A stretch of 32,932 bases of DNA from Bdellovibrio sp. Lineage in GTDB: Bacteria > Bdellovibrionota > Bdellovibrionia > Bdellovibrionales > Bdellovibrionaceae. Location of the stretch: contig JANJTG010000091.1 in the NCBI GenBank assembly GCA_024711265.1, positions 1 to 32,932 on the forward strand, written 5' to 3'. A program made the translations under genes and the position numbers. Under the pieces are notes generated by a model, which did no database searches, was not told the origin of the DNA, and worked only from the letters and a program-made list of their open reading frames with translations. Shown here piece by piece: positions 7,918 through 17,442 of the stretch; the stretch's first letter is position 1; every line of letters starts with the position of its first letter.

Positions 7918-10605
7918 ATGCATATTCATTCTAAAGACAGTTTTAAAACAAAAGAAAAGCTTCAAGTGGGAGCTAAGACATACACGATCTTCAATGCACA
8001 AAAGATCTCTCACGCGAATGTCAAAAAACTTCCGGTCTCTTTGAAGGTGTTGCTGGAAAATCTGCTCAGGCATGAAGATGGACTTCATGTCAGTCATGAA
8101 GACATCGAATCTCTTTTAAGTTTGGATAAAAAATCCCTGACTCGGGAAATTTCATTTTTTCCCGCTCGAGTTCTAATGCAGGACTTTACCGGAGTTCCGG
8201 CGGTTGTGGATCTGGCGGCAATGCGAGATGCGATGAAGGCTCTGGGCGGAGATCCTAAAAAAATCAATCCTCTGGTTCCCGTTGATTTAGTGATTGATCA
8301 CTCGGTGATGGTGGATTCATTTGCGACGCCAAAATCGTTTGAAGAAAATGTGAAGCTCGAGTTTGAGAGAAATCATGAGCGTTATGTTTTTCTCAAATGG
8401 GGCCAAAAAGCTTTTCATAATTTCAGAGTAGTGCCTCCGGGCACTGGAATCTGCCATCAGGTGAACTTGGAGTATCTTGGCAAAACGATTTGGCAATCCA
8501 AAGTTGGTCACGGAGATTATGCTTTTCCAGATACACTTGTGGGAACCGATAGTCACACGACGATGATCAATGGTCTTTCGGTCTTAGGTTGGGGTGTGGG
8601 GGGGATCGAAGCCGAGGCGGTGATGCTGGGGCAGCCTCTGAGTATGCTCATTCCCGAAGTTGTCGGTTTTCGTTTGGAAGGGAAACTGCCGGAAGGGTCC
8701 ACGGCGACGGATCTGGTTTTGACAATCACTCAGATGCTAAGAAAAAAAGGAGTGGTTGGAAAATTTGTCGAATTCTACGGTCCCGGATTGGCATCAATGT
8801 CTTTGGCGGATCGAGCGACCATTGCCAATATGGCTCCTGAGTATGGCGCTACTTGTGGATTTTTTCCTATCGATGATGAGACTCTGAAGTATCTTCGTTT
8901 GTCCGGTCGTGATGCTGACACCATCTCTCTGGTGGAAGCCTATGCCAAAGAAACGGGTCTTTGGCGCTCGGAAAACGATGAAAAGAATTACATTTTTCAC
9001 GAGACTCTTCATTTGGATCTTTCCAGTGTGGAACCCTCACTGGCGGGCCCGAAGCGTCCTCAGGATCGAGTTCTTTTGACACACGCGAAGAGCGATTTTC
9101 ATCAACAACTGATGTCGGGTTTTCAGATCCCTGAAAAGTTGGCTTCGAAAGAAGAATCTGCGGTGCCCGTGGAGGGTGCCTCATATGACCTGGGGCACGG
9201 AGATGTCGTGATCGCCGCCATCACCAGTTGCACCAATACTTCGAATCCTTCTGTTATGATCGGGGCGGGACTTGTTGCGAAAAAAGCTGTCGAGAAAGGG
9301 CTGCAGGTGAAGCCGTGGGTGAAAACCTCCCTGGCCCCGGGCTCTCAGGTGGTGACGGACTATCTGGAAAAGGCCGGATTGCAAAAGTATTTGGATCAGT
9401 TGGGCTTTAATCTTGTTGGTTACGGGTGCACAACTTGTATCGGAAACTCCGGTCCTTTGCCCTCGCCCATCGCTGCGGCGGTCGAGCAAGGAAATTTAGT
9501 GGTGGCCTCTGTGCTCTCGGGAAATCGTAATTTCGAGGGACGCATCAACCCCCATGTGAAGGCGAACTATTTGGCTTCCCCCATGCTGGTAGTGGCTCAT
9601 GCCTTGGCGGGAAGTATGCATGTTGATATCACCAAGGAACCATTAGGCGAAGATTCACACGGAAAACCTGTTTATCTAAAGGATATCTGGCCTAGCGCCA
9701 AAGAAATTCAAGATCTGGTGAATCACACGGTTCAAACGAAGATGTTTGATAATCGTTATGGGAATGTTTTTGCTGGTACTGAAGATTGGAAGAAAATTGA
9801 AACCACGTCTTCGCAGACCTACTCTTGGGATGAAAGCACTTATATTAAGAATCCACCGTATTTTGTGGGTATGAAAGCCACCCCTGAAAAGCTTCACGAT
9901 GTGAAGGGGGCCCGGGTTTTGGCGATTCTTGGGGATTCGATCACCACGGACCATATTTCACCTGCGGGAAGCATCAAAAAGGATTCTCCGGCCGGAAAAT
10001 ATCTGATGGGTAAAGGTGTTCATCCTAAGGACTTTAACTCTTATGGCTCCCGTCGCGGAAATGATGACGTGATGGTACGTGGAACTTTTGCCAATATTCG
10101 TATTAAAAATGAAATGCTTCACGGAGTGGAGGGGGGGATCACAAAACACATTCCTTCAGGGGAGGTTCTTCCTATCTACGATGCAGCCATGAAGTATCAA
10201 GAAACGAAAACCGCCCTGGTGGTGATCGCAGGGAAGGAATATGGTACGGGGTCTTCCCGTGATTGGGCTGCGAAGGGCACACGTCTTTTGGGAGTGAATG
10301 CGGTCATCGCTGAAAGTTTTGAGAGGATTCATCGTTCCAATCTGATTGGGATGGGGGTAGTTCCTTTGCAATTCCATCCAGGCATGGATCGTAAGACATT
10401 GCTTTTGGAGGGGACTGAGACCTTGGATATTCTGGGGCTTGGCGCGGGCATGAAGCCCCAGGAAGATCTGAAGGTCATCATCACTCGAGCCAGTGGCGAA
10501 AAGCAGGAAATCCAAGTACGTTCGCGGATCGATACGGCCGTGGAACTAGAGTACTACAAAAATGGAGGCATTCTTCACTATGTCCTTCGTAAACTGATCG
10601 AATAA
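7918..10605 (+). CDS. acnA: Aconitate hydratase A
   Basis: 895 residues from the ATG at 7918, close to E. coli AcnA (891). An in-frame TTG at 7855 lies inside the Nudix gene, so I chose the ATG preceded by the GGGGGGA site. The 4Fe-4S ligands are C438 ([11 protein letters not shown]) and C504/C507 ([10 protein letters not shown]). The swivel domain has the [13 protein letters not shown] substrate loop. It isomerises citrate to isocitrate in the TCA cycle in the cytoplasm. Aconitases of this type can act as iron-responsive RNA-binding proteins when the cluster is lost, which makes the hairpin over its own start noteworthy. Confidence 0.96.
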   Translation: MHIHSKDSFKTKEKLQVGAKTYTIFNAQKISHANVKKLPVSLKVLLENLLRHEDGLHVSHEDIESLLSLDKKSLTREISFFPARVLMQDFTGVPAVVDLAAMRDAMKALGGDPKKINPLVPVDLVIDHSVMVDSFATPKSFEENVKLEFERNHERYVFLKWGQKAFHNFRVVPPGTGICHQVNLEYLGKTIWQSKVGHGDYAFPDTLVGTDSHTTMINGLSVLGWGVGGIEAEAVMLGQPLSMLIPEVVGFRLEGKLPEGSTATDLVLTITQMLRKKGVVGKFVEFYGPGLASMSLADRATIANMAPEYGATCGFFPIDDETLKYLRLSGRDADTISLVEAYAKETGLWRSENDEKNYIFHETLHLDLSSVEPSLAGPKRPQDRVLLTHAKSDFHQQLMSGFQIPEKLASKEESAVPVEGASYDLGHGDVVIAAITSCTNTSNPSVMIGAGLVAKKAVEKGLQVKPWVKTSLAPGSQVVTDYLEKAGLQKYLDQLGFNLVGYGCTTCIGNSGPLPSPIAAAVEQGNLVVASVLSGNRNFEGRINPHVKANYLASPMLVVAHALAGSMHVDITKEPLGEDSHGKPVYLKDIWPSAKEIQDLVNHTVQTKMFDNRYGNVFAGTEDWKKIETTSSQTYSWDESTYIKNPPYFVGMKATPEKLHDVKGARVLAILGDSITTDHISPAGSIKKDSPAGKYLMGKGVHPKDFNSYGSRRGNDDVMVRGTFANIRIKNEMLHGVEGGITKHIPSGEVLPIYDAAMKYQETKTALVVIAGKEYGTGSSRDWAAKGTRLLGVNAVIAESFERIHRSNLIGMGVVPLQFHPGMDRKTLLLEGTETLDILGLGAGMKPQEDLKVIITRASGEKQEIQVRSRIDTAVELEYYKNGGILHYVLRKLIE

Positions 10606-10636
10606 GTCTTTCCAAGACACTGTCTAACTTTTTGTC

Positions 10637-10692
10637 AAAAAGCCCGGCCCTCATGTCTTTATTATAACGGAGACACACGGCGCGGGCTTTTT
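10637..10692 (+). terminator. Terminator-like structure after aconitase
   Basis: AAAAAGCCCG (10637-10646) is fully complementary to CGGGCTTTTT (10683-10692), with T's at the end. The 36-base loop holds a second small stem, TGTCT (10654-10658) with AGACA (10671-10675). It lies 30 bases after the acnA stop. The long loop lowers confidence. Confidence 0.6.
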
Positions 10693-10778
10693 CTTAAGAC
10701 TGGGGGGCCTTCGGGTTGGCCGCATAATTGCTTGGTACCTGTCGATGAATAAATAGTGCGCTTGATATGGGAGTAATT

Positions 10779-11576
10779 ATGAACCTGATTAAGTATGGGA
10801 CCGTGGCGACTGTGATGATCCTCAGTCAAAATGCTTCGGCGTCCTTCTGGGGCAAGGTAAAAAATGCTTTTAACGACTGTAAGTATTCCGAACAGGAATA
10901 CCAAGAGACATTGCAGTTTGAATCGTTAATGACTCCCAAACTTCCCGAACATTTTTCTGGTCGTTTTTCTGAGCGGGACTTTCTGAGTAAGTCTTGGATG
11001 CGAGACTTTCGGTATGTGATTGTGATCAATAAATCAGAATACGGTTCTTTGGCGCAAACCATGCGTGTCTATGATAATGGATATTTGATTCATCAGACAA
11101 AGGTGTCAACGGGTCGTGAAGGTTTTGAGCTTCGTCGCAAGAACAAAGAGTGCACGGGGGCTCCGGCCAAATCTTATTGGTCGCAAACACCCACAGGATT
11201 TTATACTCCCAAATATCTTTCTAAAGATCACACGTCGAGTTCTTGGGATTCAGATATGCCCTTTGCGATCTTCTTTGATATCGACAACGGTCTGGCTCTG
11301 CACCAGGTACACTCAAAGTATAAAGAGCATTTGGGAAGTCGTGCATCGGGAGGCTGTATTCGCCAGGATAAAGAGACGGCTGAAAATCTCTTTAACCTTG
11401 TCAAAGAAACTGAAGGCGCGGTTGTCCCAGAAGTGAATATCGACGGAACCCCTGTTTTGGATGGACAAGGGAACGTGAAATACAGCAATCAGCAGTTTTG
11501 GACAAATTCACGCACGGGTGAGGTTGTGAAATTTAACACCTTCAGCACCTTGATTATCGTCGAAAACGCGCCGTAG
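10779..11576 (+). CDS. L,D-transpeptidase (YkuD family), secreted
   Basis: 265 residues from the ATG at 10779, chosen over the ATG at 10767 because GGGAG lies 4 bases before it. A signal peptide covers ~1-22 (ending ASA-S). The YkuD catalytic motif is complete: HQVH (175-178), then SRASGGCIR (187-195) with nucleophile C193. These enzymes form or edit 3-3 meso-DAP cross-links, or attach D-amino acids or proteins to peptidoglycan in the periplasm. Bdellovibrio has L,D-transpeptidases that modify prey and bdelloplast wall, so a role in predation is possible, though self-wall maintenance is equally likely. It appears to be a single-gene unit ended by its own terminator. Confidence 0.88.
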   Translation: MNLIKYGTVATVMILSQNASASFWGKVKNAFNDCKYSEQEYQETLQFESLMTPKLPEHFSGRFSERDFLSKSWMRDFRYVIVINKSEYGSLAQTMRVYDNGYLIHQTKVSTGREGFELRRKNKECTGAPAKSYWSQTPTGFYTPKYLSKDHTSSSWDSDMPFAIFFDIDNGLALHQVHSKYKEHLGSRASGGCIRQDKETAENLFNLVKETEGAVVPEVNIDGTPVLDGQGNVKYSNQQFWTNSRTGEVVKFNTFSTLIIVENAP

Positions 11577-11603
11577 TTCTCTTCACAGATTAAGTTCTTA
11601 AGA

Positions 11604-11636
11604 CCCCTTTTCGGAAGAAAAGGGGTTTTTTATTTT
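11604..11636 (+). terminator. Rho-independent terminator of the L,D-transpeptidase
   Basis: CCCCTTTTC (11604-11612), loop GGAA and GAAAAGGGG (11617-11625) are followed by six T's. The T tract overlaps the stop codon of the convergent peptidase gene. It lacks a good U run on the reverse strand. Confidence 0.9.
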
Positions 11637-13717
11637 TCGTTGATCATCAAAATAAACGCATAGTCCGTCGCGGTGTCTTTCAGTTGATCAAATCGACCCG
11701 AGGCGCCCCCGTGTCCTGCCTTCATGTCCGTTTTAAGAAGGATGATGGAATCACCCTTGTTATGATCACGCAGTTTAGCCACCCACTTGGCGGGCTCCCA
11801 ATATTGAACTTGTGAATCATGAAGTCCCGTCGTCACAAAGGTGTGGGGATACTTCTTGTCTGCGACATTGTCATAGGGCGAGTACGACTTGATATAAGCA
11901 TAAGCTTTGGGATCGTTTGGATCCCCCCACTGATCATATTCTGATGTCGTCAGAGGAATGCTTTCGTCAAGCATGGTGGTAATGACATCTACAAAAGGGA
12001 CTTGGGCCACGACTCCAGTGTAGAGGTCCGGGCGAAGATTCATAATAGCCCCCATCAAAAGTCCCCCCGCACTTCCGCCCATGGCATAAACCTTCTTGCC
12101 GTTGGCGTAGTGGCCTTTCACTAAAGCTTCCGTGCAGTCAATAAAATCAAAAAAGGTATTCATTTTGTGGAAGGTTCTTCCATTGTCGTACCAGGCACGA
12201 CCCATTTCAGATCCGCCACGGATATGGGCCTTGGCGAAAACAAATCCTCTGTCGATCAAACTGAAAATGTCGCTATTGAACCAAGGGTCCATGTTGGCCC
12301 CATAGGATCCATAACCGTAAATCAAAAGAGGAGAGGTGCCGTCAAGTCGATGTTCCTTTTTCATAATTAACGAGACTGGAACTTGAGTGCCATCGCGTAC
12401 AGTGAAGAAGACCCGCTCAGTCTTATAGAGTTCCGCATTGAAGTTAGGGACCTCATGTCTTTTAATCAGCTCCTGATGATGGGTCCTCATGTTGATGTCA
12501 TAGTTGGACGGAGGAAGGCGCATGGACTCGTAGTCAAAACGCAAAAGGTCCGTATCGAATTCACGATTGTCGCCCACCGACGCCAGATAGCTTTCATCGG
12601 CAAAAGGAATGGTGAAAGCATTTTTCGCTTGTCGATCGGTGATTTGAATTTGGGTTAACCCATTTTTGCGTTCATCTAATGCCAAATGATTTTTAAAGAC
12701 GGTCACATCCTGAAGGTAAGTATCTTCGCGATGAGGCACAAGGTCCTTCCACGCTTTGAGGTCGGTGTGATTCAGATCCGTCGTCATCAGTTTATAGTTT
12801 TTAGCATTCTTGTTAGTTAGGATATAAAAGAGATCGCCTCCATCGGTGACGGAGTACTCGTGCTCTCGCTCGCGAGGAGTAAAGATTTTAAACTTGTCAT
12901 TCGGTGTATTCGCATCAAGATATTGAACCTCGGTAGTCAAGGTGCTTTGGGAATTGATGTAGATAAATCTTTTTGAAAGGGATTTGTAGACAAAGCAAGA
13001 AAAGGTTTCATCTTTTTCGAAGTAGACAAGGTCTTTTTGACGGCTCTTAATGTTATAGCGGAAGATCTTCTCAGCACGTAAGGTCTCTGGATGTTGTTGA
13101 GAATAGAAGACTGTCTCGTTGTCGTTGGCCCATACCAGGTTGCCCGTGACGTTTTCAATCTTGTCAGAAATGATTTTCCCAGTAATAAGATCTTTGAAGT
13201 AGATCGTGAAGAAGCGACGTCCCACTGTATCTACAGCATAAGCCATCATCTGGTGGTTGGGACTCATTCGAGGTCCCGTCGTCTGATAGAAGTCGTGACC
13301 CTTGGCTAATTCAGGGACGTTAAGCAAGATCTCTTCTTTGCCTTGCGCCGAGCCCTGCCGACGTACAAAAAGAGGATATTGTTGTCCGGCTTCATAACGA
13401 ACAGAGTAATAGTAGTTACCGTCCTTGACCGGAGCGGAAGATTCATCTTCCTTCACCCGAGATTTCAACTCCTGGAATAACTTTTCTTCTAAAGGCTTAA
13501 CGGACTTCATCACCTCATCGGTGTATTTATTTTCCTGATTCAGATATTCAATGACCTGAGGGTTCTCTCGTTCGCGAAGCCAGAAGTAGTCGTCAACACG
13601 AGTGTCTTGATGTTTGACTAAGGACACAGGTTTTTTTTCGGGTTGTGGAAAAGAAAGAGGATTTTTGTGCATGCAGGAGGCTCCCAACAATAAGAAGACA
13701 TAACAAAGTCTTTTCAT
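11630..13717 (-). CDS. S9 family oligopeptidase (oligopeptidase B-like), exported
   Basis: 695 residues, the length of oligopeptidase B. The N-terminal beta-propeller (~60-430) is followed by an alpha/beta-hydrolase domain with the Ser nucleophile in GGSAGG (S549), Asp in GLHDSQV (D634) and His in AGHGGAS (H669). It would cleave short peptides, probably after basic residues if a true oligopeptidase B. The N-terminus MKRLCYVFLLLGASC looks like a lipoprotein or secretion signal, although Gly at -3 is off the lipobox consensus. If processed, the enzyme is in the periplasm or at the outer membrane, unlike cytosolic E. coli PtrB. The ribosome binding site is weak. Confidence 0.87.
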   Translation of the reverse strand: MKRLCYVFLLLGASCMHKNPLSFPQPEKKPVSLVKHQDTRVDDYFWLRERENPQVIEYLNQENKYTDEVMKSVKPLEEKLFQELKSRVKEDESSAPVKDGNYYYSVRYEAGQQYPLFVRRQGSAQGKEEILLNVPELAKGHDFYQTTGPRMSPNHQMMAYAVDTVGRRFFTIYFKDLITGKIISDKIENVTGNLVWANDNETVFYSQQHPETLRAEKIFRYNIKSRQKDLVYFEKDETFSCFVYKSLSKRFIYINSQSTLTTEVQYLDANTPNDKFKIFTPREREHEYSVTDGGDLFYILTNKNAKNYKLMTTDLNHTDLKAWKDLVPHREDTYLQDVTVFKNHLALDERKNGLTQIQITDRQAKNAFTIPFADESYLASVGDNREFDTDLLRFDYESMRLPPSNYDINMRTHHQELIKRHEVPNFNAELYKTERVFFTVRDGTQVPVSLIMKKEHRLDGTSPLLIYGYGSYGANMDPWFNSDIFSLIDRGFVFAKAHIRGGSEMGRAWYDNGRTFHKMNTFFDFIDCTEALVKGHYANGKKVYAMGGSAGGLLMGAIMNLRPDLYTGVVAQVPFVDVITTMLDESIPLTTSEYDQWGDPNDPKAYAYIKSYSPYDNVADKKYPHTFVTTGLHDSQVQYWEPAKWVAKLRDHNKGDSIILLKTDMKAGHGGASGRFDQLKDTATDYAFILMINEK

Positions 13718-13757
13718 AAGCGAAAGGCTATCATGAACTCATTGTGAGGGTATATCT

Positions 13758-13788
13758 AAAAAGGTACCTGCGTGCTCTGGCAGGTACC
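13758..13788 (-). terminator. Terminator of the NmrA-like gene, containing paired GGTACC
   Basis: GGTACCTGC (13763-13771) and GCAGGTACC (13780-13788) form a perfect 9-bp stem with an 8-base loop, followed on the reverse strand by TTTTT. It lies 8 bases after the stop of the reductase-like gene. Confidence 0.85.
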
Positions 13789-13796
13789 CTTGTATT

Positions 13797-14741
13797 TTAA
13801 GGTCGAGCTTCTCCTCGGGATTCAGAGGGGCGGGCTTTGGAAGGGCTTTCCGCTAGCAGAGCTTTGTTATAGGCGTCAAGGAAAGTGGTTCGTGCAAACT
13901 CTTCGATAGAGGTCGCGGTCGTGTTCATTTTATCTCGTGTGATGGTGCCAGTGATGGTTCCGTTGGTGAAGCTGTCGGCAAGTTCCAAGAATGAATCAGC
14001 CCAGTCTTCACCGATGCCAGCTCCGATAAGATAGTTCCTCATTTCTTTGGCGGGAACCTCCACGTATTCTAAATCAGGCTTTTTGATGGTTTGGCCCAAC
14101 ACGCGAATAATCTCTTCGTGGGTGAGGTCTCTTTCACCTAAAAGATATTCGACATTGTTGGATTTAAAATCCGGATTCATCAGTAAAAAGGCGGCGCGAG
14201 CAGCGATATCGCGGGAAGCAATCATGCTGATGGGAATGTCTCCGGGAATGGTTCCGAAATAGCGATTCATCGAAATAATGGTAGAGAGTCCACCAAAAAG
14301 ATTTTCCATGAAGTAGGTGGGACGTAAGTGCATGATATCGGCGTGAGTGATTTCATTAAGTCGCTGTTCTTGGTCGTGGAGTCCTAAGACGGGACCCGTT
14401 CCGCTTTCCAGATCAGCGCCCACGCTGCTTAAATTCACCACTTTTTTGATTCCGGCTTCTTCAATGGCTTCAGCGATCACCTCCCCAAATTTATTTTGAT
14501 AGAAGCGAACCTCCGGAGCACTGAAGTTAGGAGGAATGAGCGTGAACACCGCTGAGCATCCTCGCATGGCATCGGTAAGAAAGGACACGTTGTTGGCGTC
14601 CCCTTGAGCAAGTTCTGCCCCCTGAAACGCGGTTTTATCGGGGAAGTGTCGAGCTACGCAACGAACTTTTTGGCCATTGGCGAGAAGATGCGTGGTGATC
14701 TTAGAGCCAACATGTCCGGTCGCTCCCATTACGAGAATCAT
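13797..14741 (-). CDS. NmrA-like NAD(P)-binding oxidoreductase
   Basis: 314 residues. It starts with the Rossmann dinucleotide motif GATGHVG (6-12) and shows the atypical short-chain dehydrogenase pattern of NmrA, HSCARG and QOR2-type azoreductase proteins: VNLSSVGAD after strand 5 and RPTYFMENLF in the substrate loop, with no Tyr-X3-Lys. Members act as NAD(P)H quinone or azo reductases, or as redox sensors. The substrate cannot be read from sequence. GGAGG 7 bases before the ATG is strong. It lies 74 bases downstream of recN on the same strand. The C-terminal tail (SPSKARPSESRGEARP) is low-complexity. Confidence 0.8.
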   Translation of the reverse strand: MILVMGATGHVGSKITTHLLANGQKVRCVARHFPDKTAFQGAELAQGDANNVSFLTDAMRGCSAVFTLIPPNFSAPEVRFYQNKFGEVIAEAIEEAGIKKVVNLSSVGADLESGTGPVLGLHDQEQRLNEITHADIMHLRPTYFMENLFGGLSTIISMNRYFGTIPGDIPISMIASRDIAARAAFLLMNPDFKSNNVEYLLGERDLTHEEIIRVLGQTIKKPDLEYVEVPAKEMRNYLIGAGIGEDWADSFLELADSFTNGTITGTITRDKMNTTATSIEEFARTTFLDAYNKALLAESPSKARPSESRGEARP

Positions 14742-14815
14742 AAAAAAACCTCCTTGTTATGTTCCCATGCTACTAGGAATAACAAAGAGGTCCGTACTTA
14801 CATTTCTTTAATTTA

Positions 14816-16513
14816 TTAACCTTTGGCTTCCGCCAAAAGCTGTTCGGCGTGGGCCAGCGAAGTTTTAGAAATCTTTTCGCCACTGATCAGGCGAGCAATC
14901 TCTTGAACGCGTTCTTTGGTTTTGAGTTCTGACACAAGCATGGCCACAGAATCCTTCTGCGGAGACTTCTGAATAAAGAAGTGAATATGTCCAAAAGCGG
15001 CCACTTGCGGAAGGTGGGTCACGCAGATCACCTGCTGTCCTTTAGCAATGGTTTTAAGTTTGCGTCCCACTTTTTCGGCGGTTTCCCCTGAAACACCCGT
15101 GTCCACTTCGTCAAACAAGTATGTGCGTGGTTGACTGTGAGAACCCACCACACGTTTCAAGGACAGAAGGATACGACTGAGTTCCCCACCAGAAGCAAAT
15201 TTTGCCAAAGGACGTTTGGCGTCTTTGGAGGAGGTCTGGCTTAAGAACTCCACGTCGCTCAATCCCGTCGAAGAAAGCTCCTCAAGTTTTTCCACCATCA
15301 CGTGGAAAGTGACGCCTTTCATGTTCAGATCCAAAAGTTCGGCATTCACGCTGTCGGCCAAGAGGTCGGCCCCTTTTTGACGGCGTTTATGAAGGTCAGT
15401 GCCCAATACCTCGAGCTCTTTAAGTAAAATCGCGGCTTCTTTTTTCAAAGATTCGATTTTTGTTTCAGAGTTTTGCAGATTCGAGATCTCAATCTCCATG
15501 TCCATCAAGGCTTTGAGAATGTCGTCTACGGTTGAGCCGTACTTCTTCTGAAGTTTGCGAAGATCACTTAAACGCTCTTCGACCTCTTCAAGTCGCTGTG
15601 GATCAGCATCAATTTTAGAAGCATATTGACGAAGTTCGTAGACGCTTTCGTCGATAAGGGCTTTGGCCTGCTCCAGATTTTCAAGTTTGGCGGCGATCTG
15701 AGGGTCCACGTGAGATAGCTCCATGCCTTTTTTCAGAATAGCATTGAGGCGGCTGATCGCAGAGTCATCGTCCGTGTAAAGAGCCGCTTCCGCTTGGTCC
15801 ACAAACGAACCGATGCGGGACGAGTTCTTGAGCTTCTTAACTTCCACTTCCAATTCTAAATCTTCGCCAGGGGATAGATCTAAATTGGCAATTTCATCGC
15901 GTTGATAAACCAAGAAATCCAAACGCTGCGCTTTTTGTTTTGCGTCGTTTTCAAGTTTTTTGATTTCCTCAAAGATGCCGTGGTAGCGATTGTACTTTTC
16001 TGTGAATAAAAGGCGTTTATCCCAGGTTCCGGCGTATTGATCCAAAAGATCGAGGTGGTAGGCCTTGGACATTAAGTTGCGGTTTTCATGCTGTCCCGTC
16101 ATTTCAATCAACGGCGCGGAATGACCTGCCAGCTCCACCAGAGGAGCCACGATATCGCGAAGACTGTTCAGGGTGCTGAGGCTGCCGTTCAAATAGACTT
16201 TGGATTTGTCTCCAGAACTTAATACGCGACGAACAATCAAGATGTCTTCGTCGACCTCGATTCCCATGTCTTTAAGACCTTGAGCGATGTCAGGACGTTT
16301 GCTGATATCAAAGGACCCTTCAATCGTGGCTTGAGATGCCCCCGTGCGGATCGTGTCGCTAGAGCCTTTTCCTCCCATCAATAAAGAAAGACTTTTAAGA
16401 AGAACGGATTTTCCCGCACCGGTTTCACCGCTCAGGATATTGAGACCTTCTTTGAAAGTGATGTGAAGATTTTCGATGATGGCGAAATTAGAAACTTTCA
16501 GCTCTAGTAACAT
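14816..16513 (-). CDS. recN: DNA repair ATPase RecN
   Basis: 565 residues, normal RecN length. It is an SMC-like ATPase with Walker A GETGAGKS (29-36), a central coiled coil rich in Glu/Lys/Leu (~150-380), the ABC signature FASGGELSR and Walker B YLFDEVDTGVSG near the C-terminus, then CVTHLPQVA. RecN acts with RecA in repair of double-strand breaks in the cytoplasm. It follows the NAD kinase gene by 26 bases, a pairing seen in many bacteria. AGGAG 5 bases before the ATG supports the start. Confidence 0.95.
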   Translation of the reverse strand: MLLELKVSNFAIIENLHITFKEGLNILSGETGAGKSVLLKSLSLLMGGKGSSDTIRTGASQATIEGSFDISKRPDIAQGLKDMGIEVDEDILIVRRVLSSGDKSKVYLNGSLSTLNSLRDIVAPLVELAGHSAPLIEMTGQHENRNLMSKAYHLDLLDQYAGTWDKRLLFTEKYNRYHGIFEEIKKLENDAKQKAQRLDFLVYQRDEIANLDLSPGEDLELEVEVKKLKNSSRIGSFVDQAEAALYTDDDSAISRLNAILKKGMELSHVDPQIAAKLENLEQAKALIDESVYELRQYASKIDADPQRLEEVEERLSDLRKLQKKYGSTVDDILKALMDMEIEISNLQNSETKIESLKKEAAILLKELEVLGTDLHKRRQKGADLLADSVNAELLDLNMKGVTFHVMVEKLEELSSTGLSDVEFLSQTSSKDAKRPLAKFASGGELSRILLSLKRVVGSHSQPRTYLFDEVDTGVSGETAEKVGRKLKTIAKGQQVICVTHLPQVAAFGHIHFFIQKSPQKDSVAMLVSELKTKERVQEIARLISGEKISKTSLAHAEQLLAEAKG

Positions 16514-16539
16514 AATATCTCCTGTCGATCTTAGCTCGA

Positions 16540-17442
16540 CTAGTTTCGATCTCCAAATTTTAGTTTTTCACGAAGCAAGTGGAAGTAGTTGTGATTGTGT
16601 TCCCGAACCATCCAATGATCATAACAAGAACGAGTCAGAATCACCTCGTCTTCCGCTGTGATCTCTGTCATTTTTTGTCCATCGACGATGAAATGGGCTT
16701 TTTGTGTTTTACCTTCGAGTTTAAAGGAAAGCTCGCGGTCATCGGGGAAGATCAAAGGACGAGAAGTCAAACTGTGCGGAGCAACGGGAGTCACCACAAA
16801 AACCGGGGACTCGGGATGCAAAATAGGACCGCCCGCAGCCAAGTTGTAAGCTGTAGATCCCGAGGGACTGGCGACGATAAAACCATCGGCCTTGACCTTG
16901 CTGACTAAAAACTTTTCAGAATAAATCGCGGTATTGATCAATTGACTCATGGAGCCTCTTTCGATCACCACGTCGTTCAGCGCATGAAATTCTCCACGAG
17001 ATTTTCCTTTGCGCAAAATTTTTGCCACCAACATGGAGCGTGGGCGAAGAACCATTTTGCCCGCGATGGTTTGTTCGATGATGTCAAAAACGGAATCCGC
17101 ATTGTGGGCCGTGAGGAAACCCAAGGAGCCCATGTTAAAGCCTAAGATAGGCACACTGCGCCCCTCAAGCAAACGAACGGCGCGAAGGTAGGTGCCATCC
17201 CCACCAAGGACGATCACCAGTTTGAGATCGTCCATTTGTTTTTTGGTTTTTGCCGCCTTCGTTCCGGGAACCACTTTTTGCTCGGGAGCGGTCAAAACCT
17301 GAAAGCCGCGCTCTCTGAGATAGTCGGCCACTTTCTTTGCCAAAGAGACCGCCTGGGTTGTTTCCAAGCGGTAGACTAAAGCGATGCTGCCGCCTTCGCT
17401 TAAAGTGAGTTTGTTGTTTTTATTCATCGAACTTTTGCTCAT
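16540..17442 (-). CDS. nadK: NAD kinase
   Basis: 300 residues, typical for bacterial NadK. It has the kinase motif LGGDGTYLRA (GGDGT at 80-84), ALNDVVIERG (substrate-binding Asn-Asp) and SPSGSTAYNLAAGGPI, the conserved Gly-rich segment. It phosphorylates NAD to NADP in the cytoplasm. The start codon overlaps the stop of the upstream M3 peptidase by one base (TAATG). An alternative ATG 15 bases downstream (MNKNNKL) is possible, since neither has a strong ribosome binding site. Confidence 0.93.
   Translation of the reverse strand: MSKSSMNKNNKLTLSEGGSIALVYRLETTQAVSLAKKVADYLRERGFQVLTAPEQKVVPGTKAAKTKKQMDDLKLVIVLGGDGTYLRAVRLLEGRSVPILGFNMGSLGFLTAHNADSVFDIIEQTIAGKMVLRPRSMLVAKILRKGKSRGEFHALNDVVIERGSMSQLINTAIYSEKFLVSKVKADGFIVASPSGSTAYNLAAGGPILHPESPVFVVTPVAPHSLTSRPLIFPDDRELSFKLEGKTQKAHFIVDGQKMTEITAEDEVILTRSCYDHWMVREHNHNYFHLLREKLKFGDRN

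Noticed and set aside
13763-13788. GGTACC palindrome as a mobile-element end
   Set aside because: No transposase, target duplication or second end is nearby; a terminator explains this copy well.
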